Shown here: one piece after another, positions 1 through 5,562 of the stretch
Layout of the letters: each line of letters opens with the position of its first letter
Position numbering within the stretch: position 1 is the stretch's first letter
Source: Alphaproteobacteria bacterium
GTDB lineage: Bacteria > Pseudomonadota > Alphaproteobacteria > UBA1280 > UBA12223
Assembly: GCA_003450915.1 (NCBI GenBank)
Contig: DMEM01000166.1
Coordinates: 1-8,210 of the forward strand
Length of the DNA: 8,210 nt
Direction of reading: 5' to 3'
Position numbers and translations under genes: made by a program
Notes under the pieces: generated by a model
Seen by the model: only the letters and a program-made list of their open reading frames with translations
The model's database searches: none
Told to the model about the DNA's origin: nothing

Positions 1-50
1 TGAAAGTAAATAATAACCTAAATATACCTATTATTTTATAATAATGGGCA

Positions 51-74
51 TATATCTATTGAAAAATAGATATA
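51..74. promoter_or_regulatory. Perfect inverted repeat overlapping a promoter; candidate operator
   Basis: TATATCTATT (51-60) and AATAGATATA (65-74) are perfect 10-bp complements separated by GAAA. The right arm covers the end of the -35 hexamer and the start of the spacer of the promoter at 59-87, where a dimeric repressor would block RNA polymerase. There is no U-tract, so it is not a terminator. A GNRA-looped RNA hairpin is possible only for transcripts entering from the left. The operator role is inferred from position alone. Confidence 0.5.
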
Positions 75-87
75 AAAGTCATATAGT
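59..87 (+). promoter_or_regulatory. Sigma70-type promoter for the first membrane-protein gene
   Basis: TTGAAA (59-64), a 17-nt spacer and TATAGT (82-87) match the consensus at 5 of 6 positions in each hexamer. Transcription would begin near 94, giving a 5' leader of about 60 nt before the start codon at 154. The -35 is overlapped by the inverted repeat at 51-74, which suggests regulation. Confidence 0.65.
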
Positions 88-153
88 ATTTAGTGTTACT
101 TTGATACACCGTTTTTCTCTTAATTCTTTAATTTTTTTACAATGAGGTTTTTT

Positions 154-591
154 ATGCTCTTTCGTAACATTAAACACGTTTTTTTGATGGCTCCTGTTGC
201 TCTTTTAAACCTAGCTCTTTTAGGTTGCTATTTAAGTAATTTTGCTCCTGAAGCAGGGTGGTCAGCTTGGATGCTAATGGCTATTGCTTTAAATGTTATC
301 TGGTTCTTAGCAACTAAGTATTATTCGAAAAAAGTAGAAACAGAAACGTTTGTTGCTGTTTCAGCTATATCTGTTGTATGTGGTTTAATTGCGTTTGTGA
401 TGATGGCTCTAATTAACAGTAATATCGCTAGCATTGAGCACTATGATGCGTTAACAGTTTTGGTTTGCTTTTTAGCAATGGTAGCTCCAATGCATCGTTG
501 GCATAATCATGAAATTAGCTATGATGATCCAGATGCAAAAAGCAAAAAAACTAAGTACAAAGGTATGTTCCGTTGTAATAGTTATAACTAG
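154..591 (+). CDS. Small four-helix membrane protein of unknown function (paralogue 1)
   Basis: A 145-aa protein with four predicted membrane helices at about residues 9-28, 37-54, 66-87 and 99-113, then a charged C-terminal tail of about 32 residues (HNHEISYDDPDAK...). I chose the ATG at 154 over the in-frame ATG at 142. GAGG at 144-147 lies at Shine-Dalgarno distance from 154, and the downstream paralogue has the same layout (GAGAGG, T-run, ATG). Only a one-residue gap is needed to align it with the next gene over the first half: R4, P14, A16, N19-L20, AGWxAW (34-39), SKK (58-60), and later YD (97-98). The AGWxAW segment lies between helices 1 and 2. No family is recognised. A lipobox-like LLGC (22-25) is probably fortuitous because the paralogue lacks the cysteine. 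Expression from the promoter at 59-87 is likely. Confidence 0.85.
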   Translation: MLFRNIKHVFLMAPVALLNLALLGCYLSNFAPEAGWSAWMLMAIALNVIWFLATKYYSKKVETETFVAVSAISVVCGLIAFVMMALINSNIASIEHYDALTVLVCFLAMVAPMHRWHNHEISYDDPDAKSKKTKYKGMFRCNSYN

Positions 592-605
592 TTCTCGAAG
601 TTAAT

Positions 606-641
606 CGTTACCCTTCGTTTTAAACGGAGGGTAACGTTTTT
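606..641 (+). terminator. Intrinsic terminator between the two paralogues
   Basis: Arms 606-620 and 622-636 are complementary over up to 15 positions with one G-U pair (CGTTACCC...GGGTAACG), allowing for a few loop bases, and are followed by five T's. The hairpin begins 15 nt after the stop of the upstream gene and ends just before the ribosome binding site of the downstream paralogue (651-656). Confidence 0.8.
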
Positions 642-663
642 ATGTAAAAAGAGAGGTTTTTTT

Positions 664-1062
664 ATGTTCATACGTTCTTATGTTCTATTTGCTTTAACGT
701 TGCCTATTGCTATTATTAATCTAATATTATTAATGACTTGGGAATTTTCAGATTTTATACCTCAAGCCGGCTGGAATGCTTGGTTAGTAGTTGCTGTACT
801 ATTATCAACAACGATATTGTTAATCGCAAGGAATGTCTCAAAAAAAATGGGAGCATGGACTGCTACGTTAGCATCTGTTTTGGGAAGTCTTTTATGTGTA
901 TTAACTATTATTTCTTTAGCTCATATTAGAGACTATTTCTCTATAAATTTTGCAAATTATGATACATTTATGTTAATTGCATCATTTGTGGTAGTCTTAA
1001 TTTCGATTTTTGTTTTTAATGAAAAAGAAAAAATAGGAGATAAGCTTTTAACTCAGCTATAG
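664..1062 (+). CDS. Small four-helix membrane protein of unknown function (paralogue 2)
   Basis: A 132-aa protein with predicted helices at about 8-26, 39-56, 66-86 and 101-118 and a short charged tail (EKEKIGDK). GAGAGG at 651-656 lies 7 nt before the ATG. It is a diverged copy of the upstream gene: P14, A16, N19-L20, L22-L23, AGWxAW (35-40), SKK (59-61) and YD (99-100) all line up. The main difference is a much shorter C-terminal tail, lacking the HRWHNH stretch. There is little room for a promoter between the intervening terminator and the start codon, so transcription probably depends on read-through. No family is recognised; an integral inner-membrane location is inferred from the helices. 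Confidence 0.85.
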   Translation: MFIRSYVLFALTLPIAIINLILLMTWEFSDFIPQAGWNAWLVVAVLLSTTILLIARNVSKKMGAWTATLASVLGSLLCVLTIISLAHIRDYFSINFANYDTFMLIASFVVVLISIFVFNEKEKIGDKLLTQL

Positions 1063-1076
1063 CTTCTAAAATATAA

Positions 1077-1101
1077 GTCCCCCTTTTATGGGGGCTTTTT
1101 T
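1077..1101 (+). terminator. Intrinsic terminator after the membrane-protein pair
   Basis: CCCCC (1079-1083), a TTTTAT loop and GGGGG (1090-1094) are followed by C and six T's, 14 nt after the stop codon at 1062. Confidence 0.85.
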
Positions 1102-1189
1102 GTTGCAGAAAAATCAAAAACTGTGACTATTAAATATATTATTCTGAAAAATAAGACAGTAGGGTGTTTTAACTCCTTTTTTGGTGGTA

Positions 1190-1206
1190 TTGGCATAGCA
1201 CTTGCA
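1190..1206 (+). promoter_or_regulatory. Candidate sigma54 (-24/-12) promoter for parA
   Basis: TTGGCATAGCACTTGCA matches the sigma54 consensus YTGGCACGRNNNTTGCW at every defined position except the two after TTGGCA (T-A instead of C-G). The invariant GG (1192-1193) and GC (1204-1205) have the required 12-nt register. Initiation would fall near 1217, about 50 nt before the start codon. A competing reading is a sigma70 -10 at 1208-1213 (TATACT), but no acceptable -35 lies 16-18 nt upstream of it. No clear activator site was seen. Confidence 0.5.
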
Positions 1207-1268
1207 GTATACTAATTGTAAATCTAATAAATTATAAAAATCAAAAATAATAAGAATAGGATTGTGTT

Positions 1269-1907
1269 ATGTATACAATTTTAATTATGTCACGTAAGGG
1301 TGGCTCAGGTAAGTCAACAACAGCAATGAATATGGCAACTCGTTTTGCTAAAGAAAAATATCAAGTAGCATTAATGGACTTTGACCCTCAAAAAACATTA
1401 ACAAAATGGCACGGTCGTAGAGATGATTACTTCCAAGGTAATAATAGCATTTTATATACTCCGTGTTCTCAAGAAACATTTGCAGTTGAACACCAAGCTT
1501 TAGAAGAATCAGGCTGTGATGTTCTAATTATTGATACACCGCCTACAATTAGTGACTTTCATGATGATTTATTAAAAGCATCAGACTTCGCATTGGTTCC
1601 AACAAAAACAACAATGGAAGATTTAGAAACAATTGCCGAAGTTGTAGACTCTATTGAAAAAAATGAAACAGCATATGGCTTTCTAATTAATGAAACAAAG
1701 AATAAAACACTGCTTTACTTAAGTATTAAAGATGTTTTAGTTGAATATGGAGCTGTTTTGGGAACAATTACAGGTACAGTTCAAATTCCTGAGGCAAGCA
1801 TCAAAGGTTTAGCATTGTGTGAATATAAGCCAGATAATATCAACTGCCAACAATATGATAAAGTATTTAAAAATCTTGATAGAAGATTAAAAAACAAAAA
1901 GAAATAG
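1269..1907 (+). CDS. ParA/MinD-family ATPase, solitary
   Basis: A 212-aa P-loop ATPase of the ParA/MinD (deviant Walker A) family. Residues 10-17, KGGSGKST, include the signature lysine K10 and the P-loop lysine K15. Walker A' is MDFDPQKT (D37, D39) and Walker B is LIIDTPP (D89). These proteins dimerise on ATP and position DNA or protein complexes on the nucleoid or membrane. The length is that of the short class: no N-terminal helix-turn-helix domain and no MinD-like amphipathic C-terminal helix, the end being a basic tail (LDRRLKNKKK). AGGA at 1258-1261 lies 7 nt before the ATG. No parB, minC/minE, cellulose or flagellar gene is adjacent, so the cargo is unknown. The promoter may be sigma54-type. 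The family is certain; the role is not. Confidence 0.93.
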   Translation: MYTILIMSRKGGSGKSTTAMNMATRFAKEKYQVALMDFDPQKTLTKWHGRRDDYFQGNNSILYTPCSQETFAVEHQALEESGCDVLIIDTPPTISDFHDDLLKASDFALVPTKTTMEDLETIAEVVDSIEKNETAYGFLINETKNKTLLYLSIKDVLVEYGAVLGTITGTVQIPEASIKGLALCEYKPDNINCQQYDKVFKNLDRRLKNKKK

Positions 1908-1923
1908 TTTTTAGATATTAAAA

Positions 1924-1950
1924 GAGCACCCATAAGGGTGCCTTTTTTTT
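1924..1950. terminator. Bidirectional terminator between parA and the convergent 170-aa gene
   Basis: GCACCC (1926-1931), an ATAA loop and GGGTGC (1936-1941) are followed by eight T's on the plus strand. Read on the minus strand the same hairpin is followed by TCTTTT. It lies between the stop codons of two convergent genes and can serve both. Confidence 0.85.
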
Positions 1951-1951
1951 A

Positions 1952-2464
1952 TTATTCGCAATTGAATTTCTGTAAACCGGTGTCATCCCACCATTTATAG
2001 TTTTCATGGTAGCCATATTCAAAGTTGCTGTTTTCAGTAATGCCATATGAACATCTGTGGATTATAATGCTACAACTCTGTCTTGCCTCGGTCGCTTTGC
2101 GATAGTTGGCAATAGATTTTTGGACTAGCTCTGTATCTAAAAGAACAGCTAATTCTGAAGGTAGGTTTTCTTGCATAAAAGCAAGAGGACCATATTTTAA
2201 AATAATATTTTTAACAATTTCGTCGCCAAGAGTATTTAGTATATTGTATAAAAGCTCTGATAGTGCTTCTTCTGTATATTCGCGACTAATGCTGCATAAT
2301 GGCATATCGTTGAATTCAATAATGCTACAGGAAGTGTGCTTTAGAACTAGTGATTTGTAAGCAATGTTAGCTAAAATATCTGGATCATTGTCAAAACGAG
2401 CAAACCAGCCAAGAACCATTGAAGAATCTATATTGTCACGAAGCTCTTTTACTTTAGTATCCAT
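1952..2464 (-). CDS. Hypothetical protein, 170 aa
   Basis: A soluble-looking 170-aa protein with no signal peptide or membrane segment and no family that I recognise. The first ~110 residues look mainly helical (KVKELRDNIDSS..., EEALSELLYNILNTL, GDEIVKNIILKYG). The C-terminal third is aromatic and cysteine-containing (SCSIIIHRCSYG, then YGYHENYKWWDD). I preferred the ATG at 2464 to the in-frame ATG at 2470: AGGA lies 8 nt before the former and only 2 nt before the latter. It has its own promoter (2502-2530) directly after the terminator of the gene upstream, so it is an independent transcript. It ends at the terminator shared with parA. Confidence 0.75.
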   Translation of the reverse strand: MDTKVKELRDNIDSSMVLGWFARFDNDPDILANIAYKSLVLKHTSCSIIEFNDMPLCSISREYTEEALSELLYNILNTLGDEIVKNIILKYGPLAFMQENLPSELAVLLDTELVQKSIANYRKATEARQSCSIIIHRCSYGITENSNFEYGYHENYKWWDDTGLQKFNCE

Positions 2465-2501
2465 ATTCATTATCCTTAAAAGAGAAGGGAGTGTTTATTT
2501 A

Positions 2502-2530
2502 AATATAGTTATTAAGTTCTATAGTTTCAA
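2502..2530 (-). promoter_or_regulatory. Sigma70-type promoter for the 170-aa gene
   Basis: Reading leftwards, TTGAAA (2530-2525), a 17-nt spacer and TATATT (2507-2502), each hexamer with one mismatch. The -35 abuts the T-run of the upstream terminator. Initiation is expected near 2495, about 30 nt before the start codon. Confidence 0.65.
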
Positions 2531-2559
2531 GAAAAAAACCACCTAATTGATTAGGTGGT
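2531..2559 (-). terminator. Terminator after the receiver-like gene
   Basis: ACCACCTAAT (2538-2547) and ATTAGGTGGT (2550-2559) are perfect complements. On the minus strand the stem runs into a T-run (complement of A's 2532-2538). It lies about 28 nt past the stop of the 104-aa gene and ends the presumed ftsY transcript. Confidence 0.85.
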
Positions 2560-2586
2560 GATGCATATTAATAGCAATATAGTTTA

Positions 2587-2901
2587 TTAAAAAACAGTAG
2601 CGTTAAAGCTTGCAGCATTTTCAAATTTGAGAGCGAAATCTGCCATTCTTTCTTTAATAGGGCTTTTCCCAATGGCAACTAGCTTAATGTAGTTTGCTTC
2701 ACTTTTTTTAGGTAAAGACTCAAGCATGAATTGCTGTTCATAATCAATTAAGTTAAAGTCAAAAACAATCATATCTGGATTATGAAAATTTAGCTGTTCG
2801 AATACAGTCATAAAATCATCATAAGCTAAAACATCATAATTAGTTGCTTTAATTTTACTAACTAATTCTGGATTGTTTGATAATAACATTATTTTTTTCA
2901 T
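2587..2901 (-). CDS. Degenerate response-regulator receiver-like protein, 104 aa
   Basis: The pattern resembles a CheY-like receiver domain: strand KKIMLLSNN (2-10), helix, strand DVLAYDD (23-29), helix, strand DMIVFDFN (43-50), then IKLVAIGKS (72-80). D48, at the end of the third strand, is in the position of the phosphoacceptor aspartate. The usual acidic pair after strand 1 is replaced by S8-N9-N10, and the domain ends at about the fourth helix with no recognisable conserved lysine, short of the usual ~120 residues. Normal Mg2+-dependent phosphorylation is therefore doubtful; a protein-interaction pseudo-receiver is more likely. AAGGA lies about 11 nt before the ATG. It starts 57 nt after the ftsY stop with no terminator between, so an operon with ftsY is likely. 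No output domain or kinase is present. Confidence 0.7.
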   Translation of the reverse strand: MKKIMLLSNNPELVSKIKATNYDVLAYDDFMTVFEQLNFHNPDMIVFDFNLIDYEQQFMLESLPKKSEANYIKLVAIGKSPIKERMADFALKFENAASFNATVF

Positions 2902-2958
2902 TTTTATTTTTATCCTTTGTTATTATGGTGTACTTTTTTATATACTCTTATTAAAGCC

Positions 2959-3879
2959 TTATTCTTTGACATTATCAAGTAGTGAATTGACAAAGTTTTT
3001 AGCGTTAAAGTCTTTTAAGTCTTCAATAGACTCTCCAACGCCAATATATGACACTGGAATTTTATACTCATCAACAATACCAATTAGGCAGCCAGCTTTG
3101 GCTGAGCTGTCAAGTTTGGTGATTGAAAGATGAGAAATTTCTGCGCTTTTTTTAAATAGTTCAGCTTGCATCAGACCGTTTTGGCCAACTGTTGAATCAA
3201 TTATAAGCATTGAACTGTGAGGTGCTTCTGGAATTTGCTTTTTAATAGTTTTTAACATCTTATCTAACTGAGCCATTAAGTCTTGGCGGTTTTGTAAACG
3301 CCCTGCAGTATCAATAATAATTACATCATAATCACTTTCTCTAGCAAATTCTAAGCCTTTATAAATTGTTGCTGAAGGATCAGCTTTTTCATTCTCTGGT
3401 TTAAAAATATCTGTAGATGTTCTTTCAGCCCATACATTTAATTGCTCAACAGCTCCTGCTCTAAATGTGTCAGCAGCGATTAATAGTACTTTTTTGCCTT
3501 CATTTTTTAATTTTTGAGAAAGTTTACCTATAGTCGTAGTTTTACCAGCACCATTAACCCCAATCATCAATAATACAAATGGGTTTTGCGAGTTAAAATC
3601 AATAGTTTGCTCAAAGCCATCTAGTTTTTCAATTAGTTTTTGAGATAGAAACTCTTTTACTTCTTCAATTGTTACATCTTTAGCAAATTTTTCGGCTCTT
3701 AATTGTTCAACAATTTCAATTGCGTTATTAATGCCAATATCTGCTTGGATAAGTGTATCCTCAAGCTCTTGTAGCATTTCATCATTTAGTTTTTTATGGA
3801 CAAAGATTTTTTCAAAGCTGTTGCTAAGCTCTGTTGTTGTTTTACTAAATTTATTTTTTAATGAGTTAAAAAGTCCCAT
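2959..3879 (-). CDS. ftsY: Signal recognition particle receptor FtsY
   Basis: The membrane-associated SRP GTPase that docks the Ffh-ribosome complex to the Sec translocon and hydrolyses GTP together with Ffh. The 306 residues give an N domain (about 1-95) and a G domain (about 100-306). G1 is GVNGAGKTT (107-115), followed by DTFRAGA (137-143), G3 DTAGR (190-194), DSTVGQN (228-234), G4 TKLD (254-257) and GVGE (280-283). The acidic A domain of E. coli FtsY is absent. The N-terminal MGLFNSLKNKF looks like the short amphipathic membrane-binding helix. The segment after G4, usually DGTAKGG, reads DSSAKAG here (257-263). GAGGA lies about 4 nt before the ATG. It heads a probable two-gene unit with the receiver-like gene. 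Confidence 0.97.
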   Translation of the reverse strand: MGLFNSLKNKFSKTTTELSNSFEKIFVHKKLNDEMLQELEDTLIQADIGINNAIEIVEQLRAEKFAKDVTIEEVKEFLSQKLIEKLDGFEQTIDFNSQNPFVLLMIGVNGAGKTTTIGKLSQKLKNEGKKVLLIAADTFRAGAVEQLNVWAERTSTDIFKPENEKADPSATIYKGLEFARESDYDVIIIDTAGRLQNRQDLMAQLDKMLKTIKKQIPEAPHSSMLIIDSTVGQNGLMQAELFKKSAEISHLSITKLDSSAKAGCLIGIVDEYKIPVSYIGVGESIEDLKDFNAKNFVNSLLDNVKE

Positions 3880-3910
3880 ATATTCCTCAAATTTTTATTT
3901 TTAATTACTA

Positions 3911-3940
3911 TAGATATTATCATAACAAAAAAAAGTGCAA
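3911..3940 (-). promoter_or_regulatory. Possible weak promoter for ftsY
   Basis: Reading leftwards, TTGCAC (3940-3935), an 18-nt spacer and TATCTA (3916-3911). The hexamers are mediocre, but the site lies between the upstream terminator and ftsY, where a promoter is required. Several other AT-rich -10-like sites in this stretch are equally possible. Confidence 0.35.
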
Positions 3941-3976
3941 AAAAAAAGGGCTATGTTGGTTAACATAGCTCTTTTT
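3939..3976. terminator. Terminator after the 405-aa gene
   Basis: GGGCTATGTT (3948-3957), a GGTT loop and AACATAGCTC (3962-3971) form a 10-bp stem with one G-U pair. The minus strand follows it with nine T's (complement of A's 3939-3947), suited to ending the 405-aa gene 20 nt past its stop and separating it from ftsY. The plus strand has five T's, so it can work both ways. Confidence 0.85.
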
Positions 3977-3995
3977 CGGTATTTTGGTTTAAGTT

Positions 3996-5213
3996 TTATG
4001 CAACATTTTCATCAATTTCTAGGTAGTTATTGATGTTGTGTTGCATTGCCGATGTTTTGCAAGGCCGTGCAAGACCTTTGCAGTTGTTGGTTATGATAAC
4101 TTTAGGATCTCGGCGTTCAAGGAGATATCCTTTGGTATCAAGTGCAAGTCTATCAAGAATTTCAAAAACAACATTGCGGTCAGCATTGTTGCAAGCTCGG
4201 TTAAATGCTTTATCCTTTGTTTTAAAATAAGAGCCAGAAGCGATATTATCCAACAAATTTAAAATTAAGGCTTGAATGTGGTTGATATCTGTTTTATCTT
4301 CTAGCTTCTCAGAATCACTAACTGCGTGCCGGAAGCGTTTCGAGTCTTTATCCTTCTTGCTAGGTCGAGGGTCGTTTTGAGCTCGAACCAGGCTAGTCAG
4401 AGTGTTAGCTTTAAGCAAAGCATTTGGAAAGTAAACTCGTAAAGCATTTTCTAGACTGGTGATTGAACAGTGAGTTGTTCTTCCTAGGCAGGTAATAATT
4501 AGCATTAGGTCTTCAGCTTCTTTATTGCAGCGGAAACGAAATGCGCCATGTTTTTTAGGGTCTTGCTTTCCGTATAAGGCAAGAGGGTTAGTTTGTCCTT
4601 GTTTTCTAAGTCTGATGGTTTCTGTATAAATGCTATTTTCAGCAGATATGTATTGAGAGTCGGTTATAGAGTTAATGTCTGCCATTATGCTTGAGATTTT
4701 TGTCTCTAAAATTTCACAGTCACTCTTTATTTTCTGACACTCTTTTAATACATCTTTGTTAGCCTTTATTGCGCCTTCAAAACTGTAGTGGTTAACCATA
4801 TCTTTTTTATCTGCTTCTTTATCTTCTGGTAGTTTGAATTCATCCAAAATTTCATGAAACGATTTTCCTTCAAAACAATCTAGGTGTTTTTTATGTATTT
4901 GTTTTGCAACGGTTCGAATGTTTGAGATAAGCAATGTGTCGATCATTTGATCTGAATATTTTAAAAGTTCTGGAGAGATGTTTGCCAAAATCTCTTCAGC
5001 GGCATTGAGTAACTCATCAGCTTGTTCCTGTTTAAGCATATACTCTACGTATTTGCCTGATATTTCTTTGCCGAGATCTTTAATTTCTTGAACCAGCGGA
5101 GCTGTCATTGTTTCAACATTAACAGCAATTTTTAGATTTTCTTTGTTTGCCTTTGCTAGGCAAGCTTGAATGTGGCCAAAAAGGGCTACATGTTTGATAG
5201 TGTTAGTACTCAT
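3996..5213 (-). CDS. Hypothetical protein, 405 aa, helical and charged
   Basis: No family recognised. The chain is soluble-looking and mainly helical. There is a heptad-like region near residues 150-200 (KANKDVLKECQKIKSDCEIL...), then a more basic half (FRFRCNKEAEDLM..., RPSKKDKDSKRFRH) and a C-terminal part rich in Asn, Arg and Cys. No signal peptide or membrane helix is visible. I chose the ATG at 5213 because AAGGAG (minus strand, 5227-5222) lies 8 nt upstream. An ATG at 5219 is too close to it, and a TTG at 5246 has no ribosome site. Codon choice differs from ftsY and ffh: CGG, CGC, CGA, CTC and AAG appear in the C-terminal half, and G+C there reaches about 45-50 % in some 60-nt lines against below 30 % in a sampled ffh line. 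This may mean recent acquisition. It is transcribed from 5279-5307. Confidence 0.8.
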   Translation of the reverse strand: MSTNTIKHVALFGHIQACLAKANKENLKIAVNVETMTAPLVQEIKDLGKEISGKYVEYMLKQEQADELLNAAEEILANISPELLKYSDQMIDTLLISNIRTVAKQIHKKHLDCFEGKSFHEILDEFKLPEDKEADKKDMVNHYSFEGAIKANKDVLKECQKIKSDCEILETKISSIMADINSITDSQYISAENSIYTETIRLRKQGQTNPLALYGKQDPKKHGAFRFRCNKEAEDLMLIITCLGRTTHCSITSLENALRVYFPNALLKANTLTSLVRAQNDPRPSKKDKDSKRFRHAVSDSEKLEDKTDINHIQALILNLLDNIASGSYFKTKDKAFNRACNNADRNVVFEILDRLALDTKGYLLERRDPKVIITNNCKGLARPCKTSAMQHNINNYLEIDENVA

Positions 5214-5224
5214 ATGCATCACTC

Positions 5225-5238
5225 CTTTGTGAGCAAAG
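5225..5238 (-). promoter_or_regulatory. Small hairpin overlapping the ribosome binding site of the 405-aa gene
   Basis: On the minus-strand mRNA, CTTTG, a CTCA loop and CAAAG can pair, and the last bases of that stem are part of the Shine-Dalgarno AAGGAG. The stem has only 5 bp, so any effect on translation would be modest. Confidence 0.3.
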
Positions 5239-5278
5239 TTACTCAAAAATGGGATTTCAAAAGGTGTACTTACCTAAT

Positions 5279-5307
5279 ATTATGTATATAAAAATTAAAA
5301 AAATCAA
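5279..5307 (-). promoter_or_regulatory. Promoter for the 405-aa gene
   Basis: Reading leftwards, TTGATT (5307-5302), a 17-nt spacer and CATAAT (5284-5279). Initiation near 5272 gives a leader of about 59 nt. It is back-to-back with the ffh promoter, the two -35 hexamers being 8 nt apart. Confidence 0.5.
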
Positions 5308-5315
5308 TACTAAAC

Positions 5316-5344
5316 TTGATAAAAATGAAAATAAATTTTATAAA
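5316..5344 (+). promoter_or_regulatory. Promoter for ffh, giving a long leader
   Basis: TTGATA (5316-5321), a 17-nt spacer and TATAAA (5339-5344), each with one mismatch from consensus. Initiation near 5351 leaves about 210 nt before the ffh start. That leader is AT-rich, contains the hairpin at 5465-5480 and shows no riboswitch that I recognise. A nearer start from the TAAAAT at 5521 cannot be excluded, but it lacks a clear -35. Confidence 0.55.
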
Positions 5345-5458
5345 ATAAAAAGGTCACTGTTTGTGGTTTTTTTATCAAATACATATAGGAAAATAAATAC
5401 AATGAAAGAGTGTGTTGCTTATGCTGTCTAACATATAACTAAAGGTCATTAAAAGTCG

Positions 5459-5485
5459 AAAAAATCAGAGTTTTCTCTGAAAAAA
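5459..5485. other. Hairpin in the ffh leader, terminator-like on the minus strand
   Basis: TCAGAG (5465-5470), a TTTT loop and CTCTGA (5475-5480) pair perfectly. A's at 5459-5464 make a T-run after the stem on the minus strand, so it looks like a small terminator for leftward transcription, yet no minus-strand gene lies just to its right. On the plus strand it is a leader hairpin without a U-tract. Confidence 0.4.
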
Positions 5486-5562
5486 CAATAGAAAATATAG
5501 CAAAAGAAAAATTAATATGTTAAAATGTTCGCAAATTAAAAGAAATTCCCAAGGAGAAAAAT

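Noticed and set aside
217..228. Lipobox-like LLGC in the first membrane protein, suggesting a lipoprotein
   Set aside because: The second position is atypical, the paralogue has no cysteine there, and the segment lies within the first of four membrane helices.
498..525. Promoter-like TTGGCA-16-TATGAT inside the first membrane-protein gene
   Set aside because: The match is fair but lies within coding sequence and upstream of the terminator, so it would not by itself explain expression of the second gene. Not listed as a feature.
2106..2546. Plus-strand open frames opposite the 170-aa gene, and similar frames opposite the 405-aa and 90-aa genes
   Set aside because: They are antisense shadows with no ribosome sites; the minus-strand genes have Shine-Dalgarno sequences, promoters and terminators.
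5249..5431. A 60-codon plus-strand frame between the 405-aa gene and ffh
   Set aside because: It has no ribosome binding site, runs through both divergent promoters, and encodes a Lys/Asn/Ile-rich product expected from AT-rich non-coding DNA.
5351..5562. SRP RNA (ffs) gene or a riboswitch in the long leader before ffh
   Set aside because: The conserved SRP RNA tetraloop and symmetric-loop sequence (GGAA...AGCAG type) is absent, and no known riboswitch motif is recognisable in this A-rich stretch.
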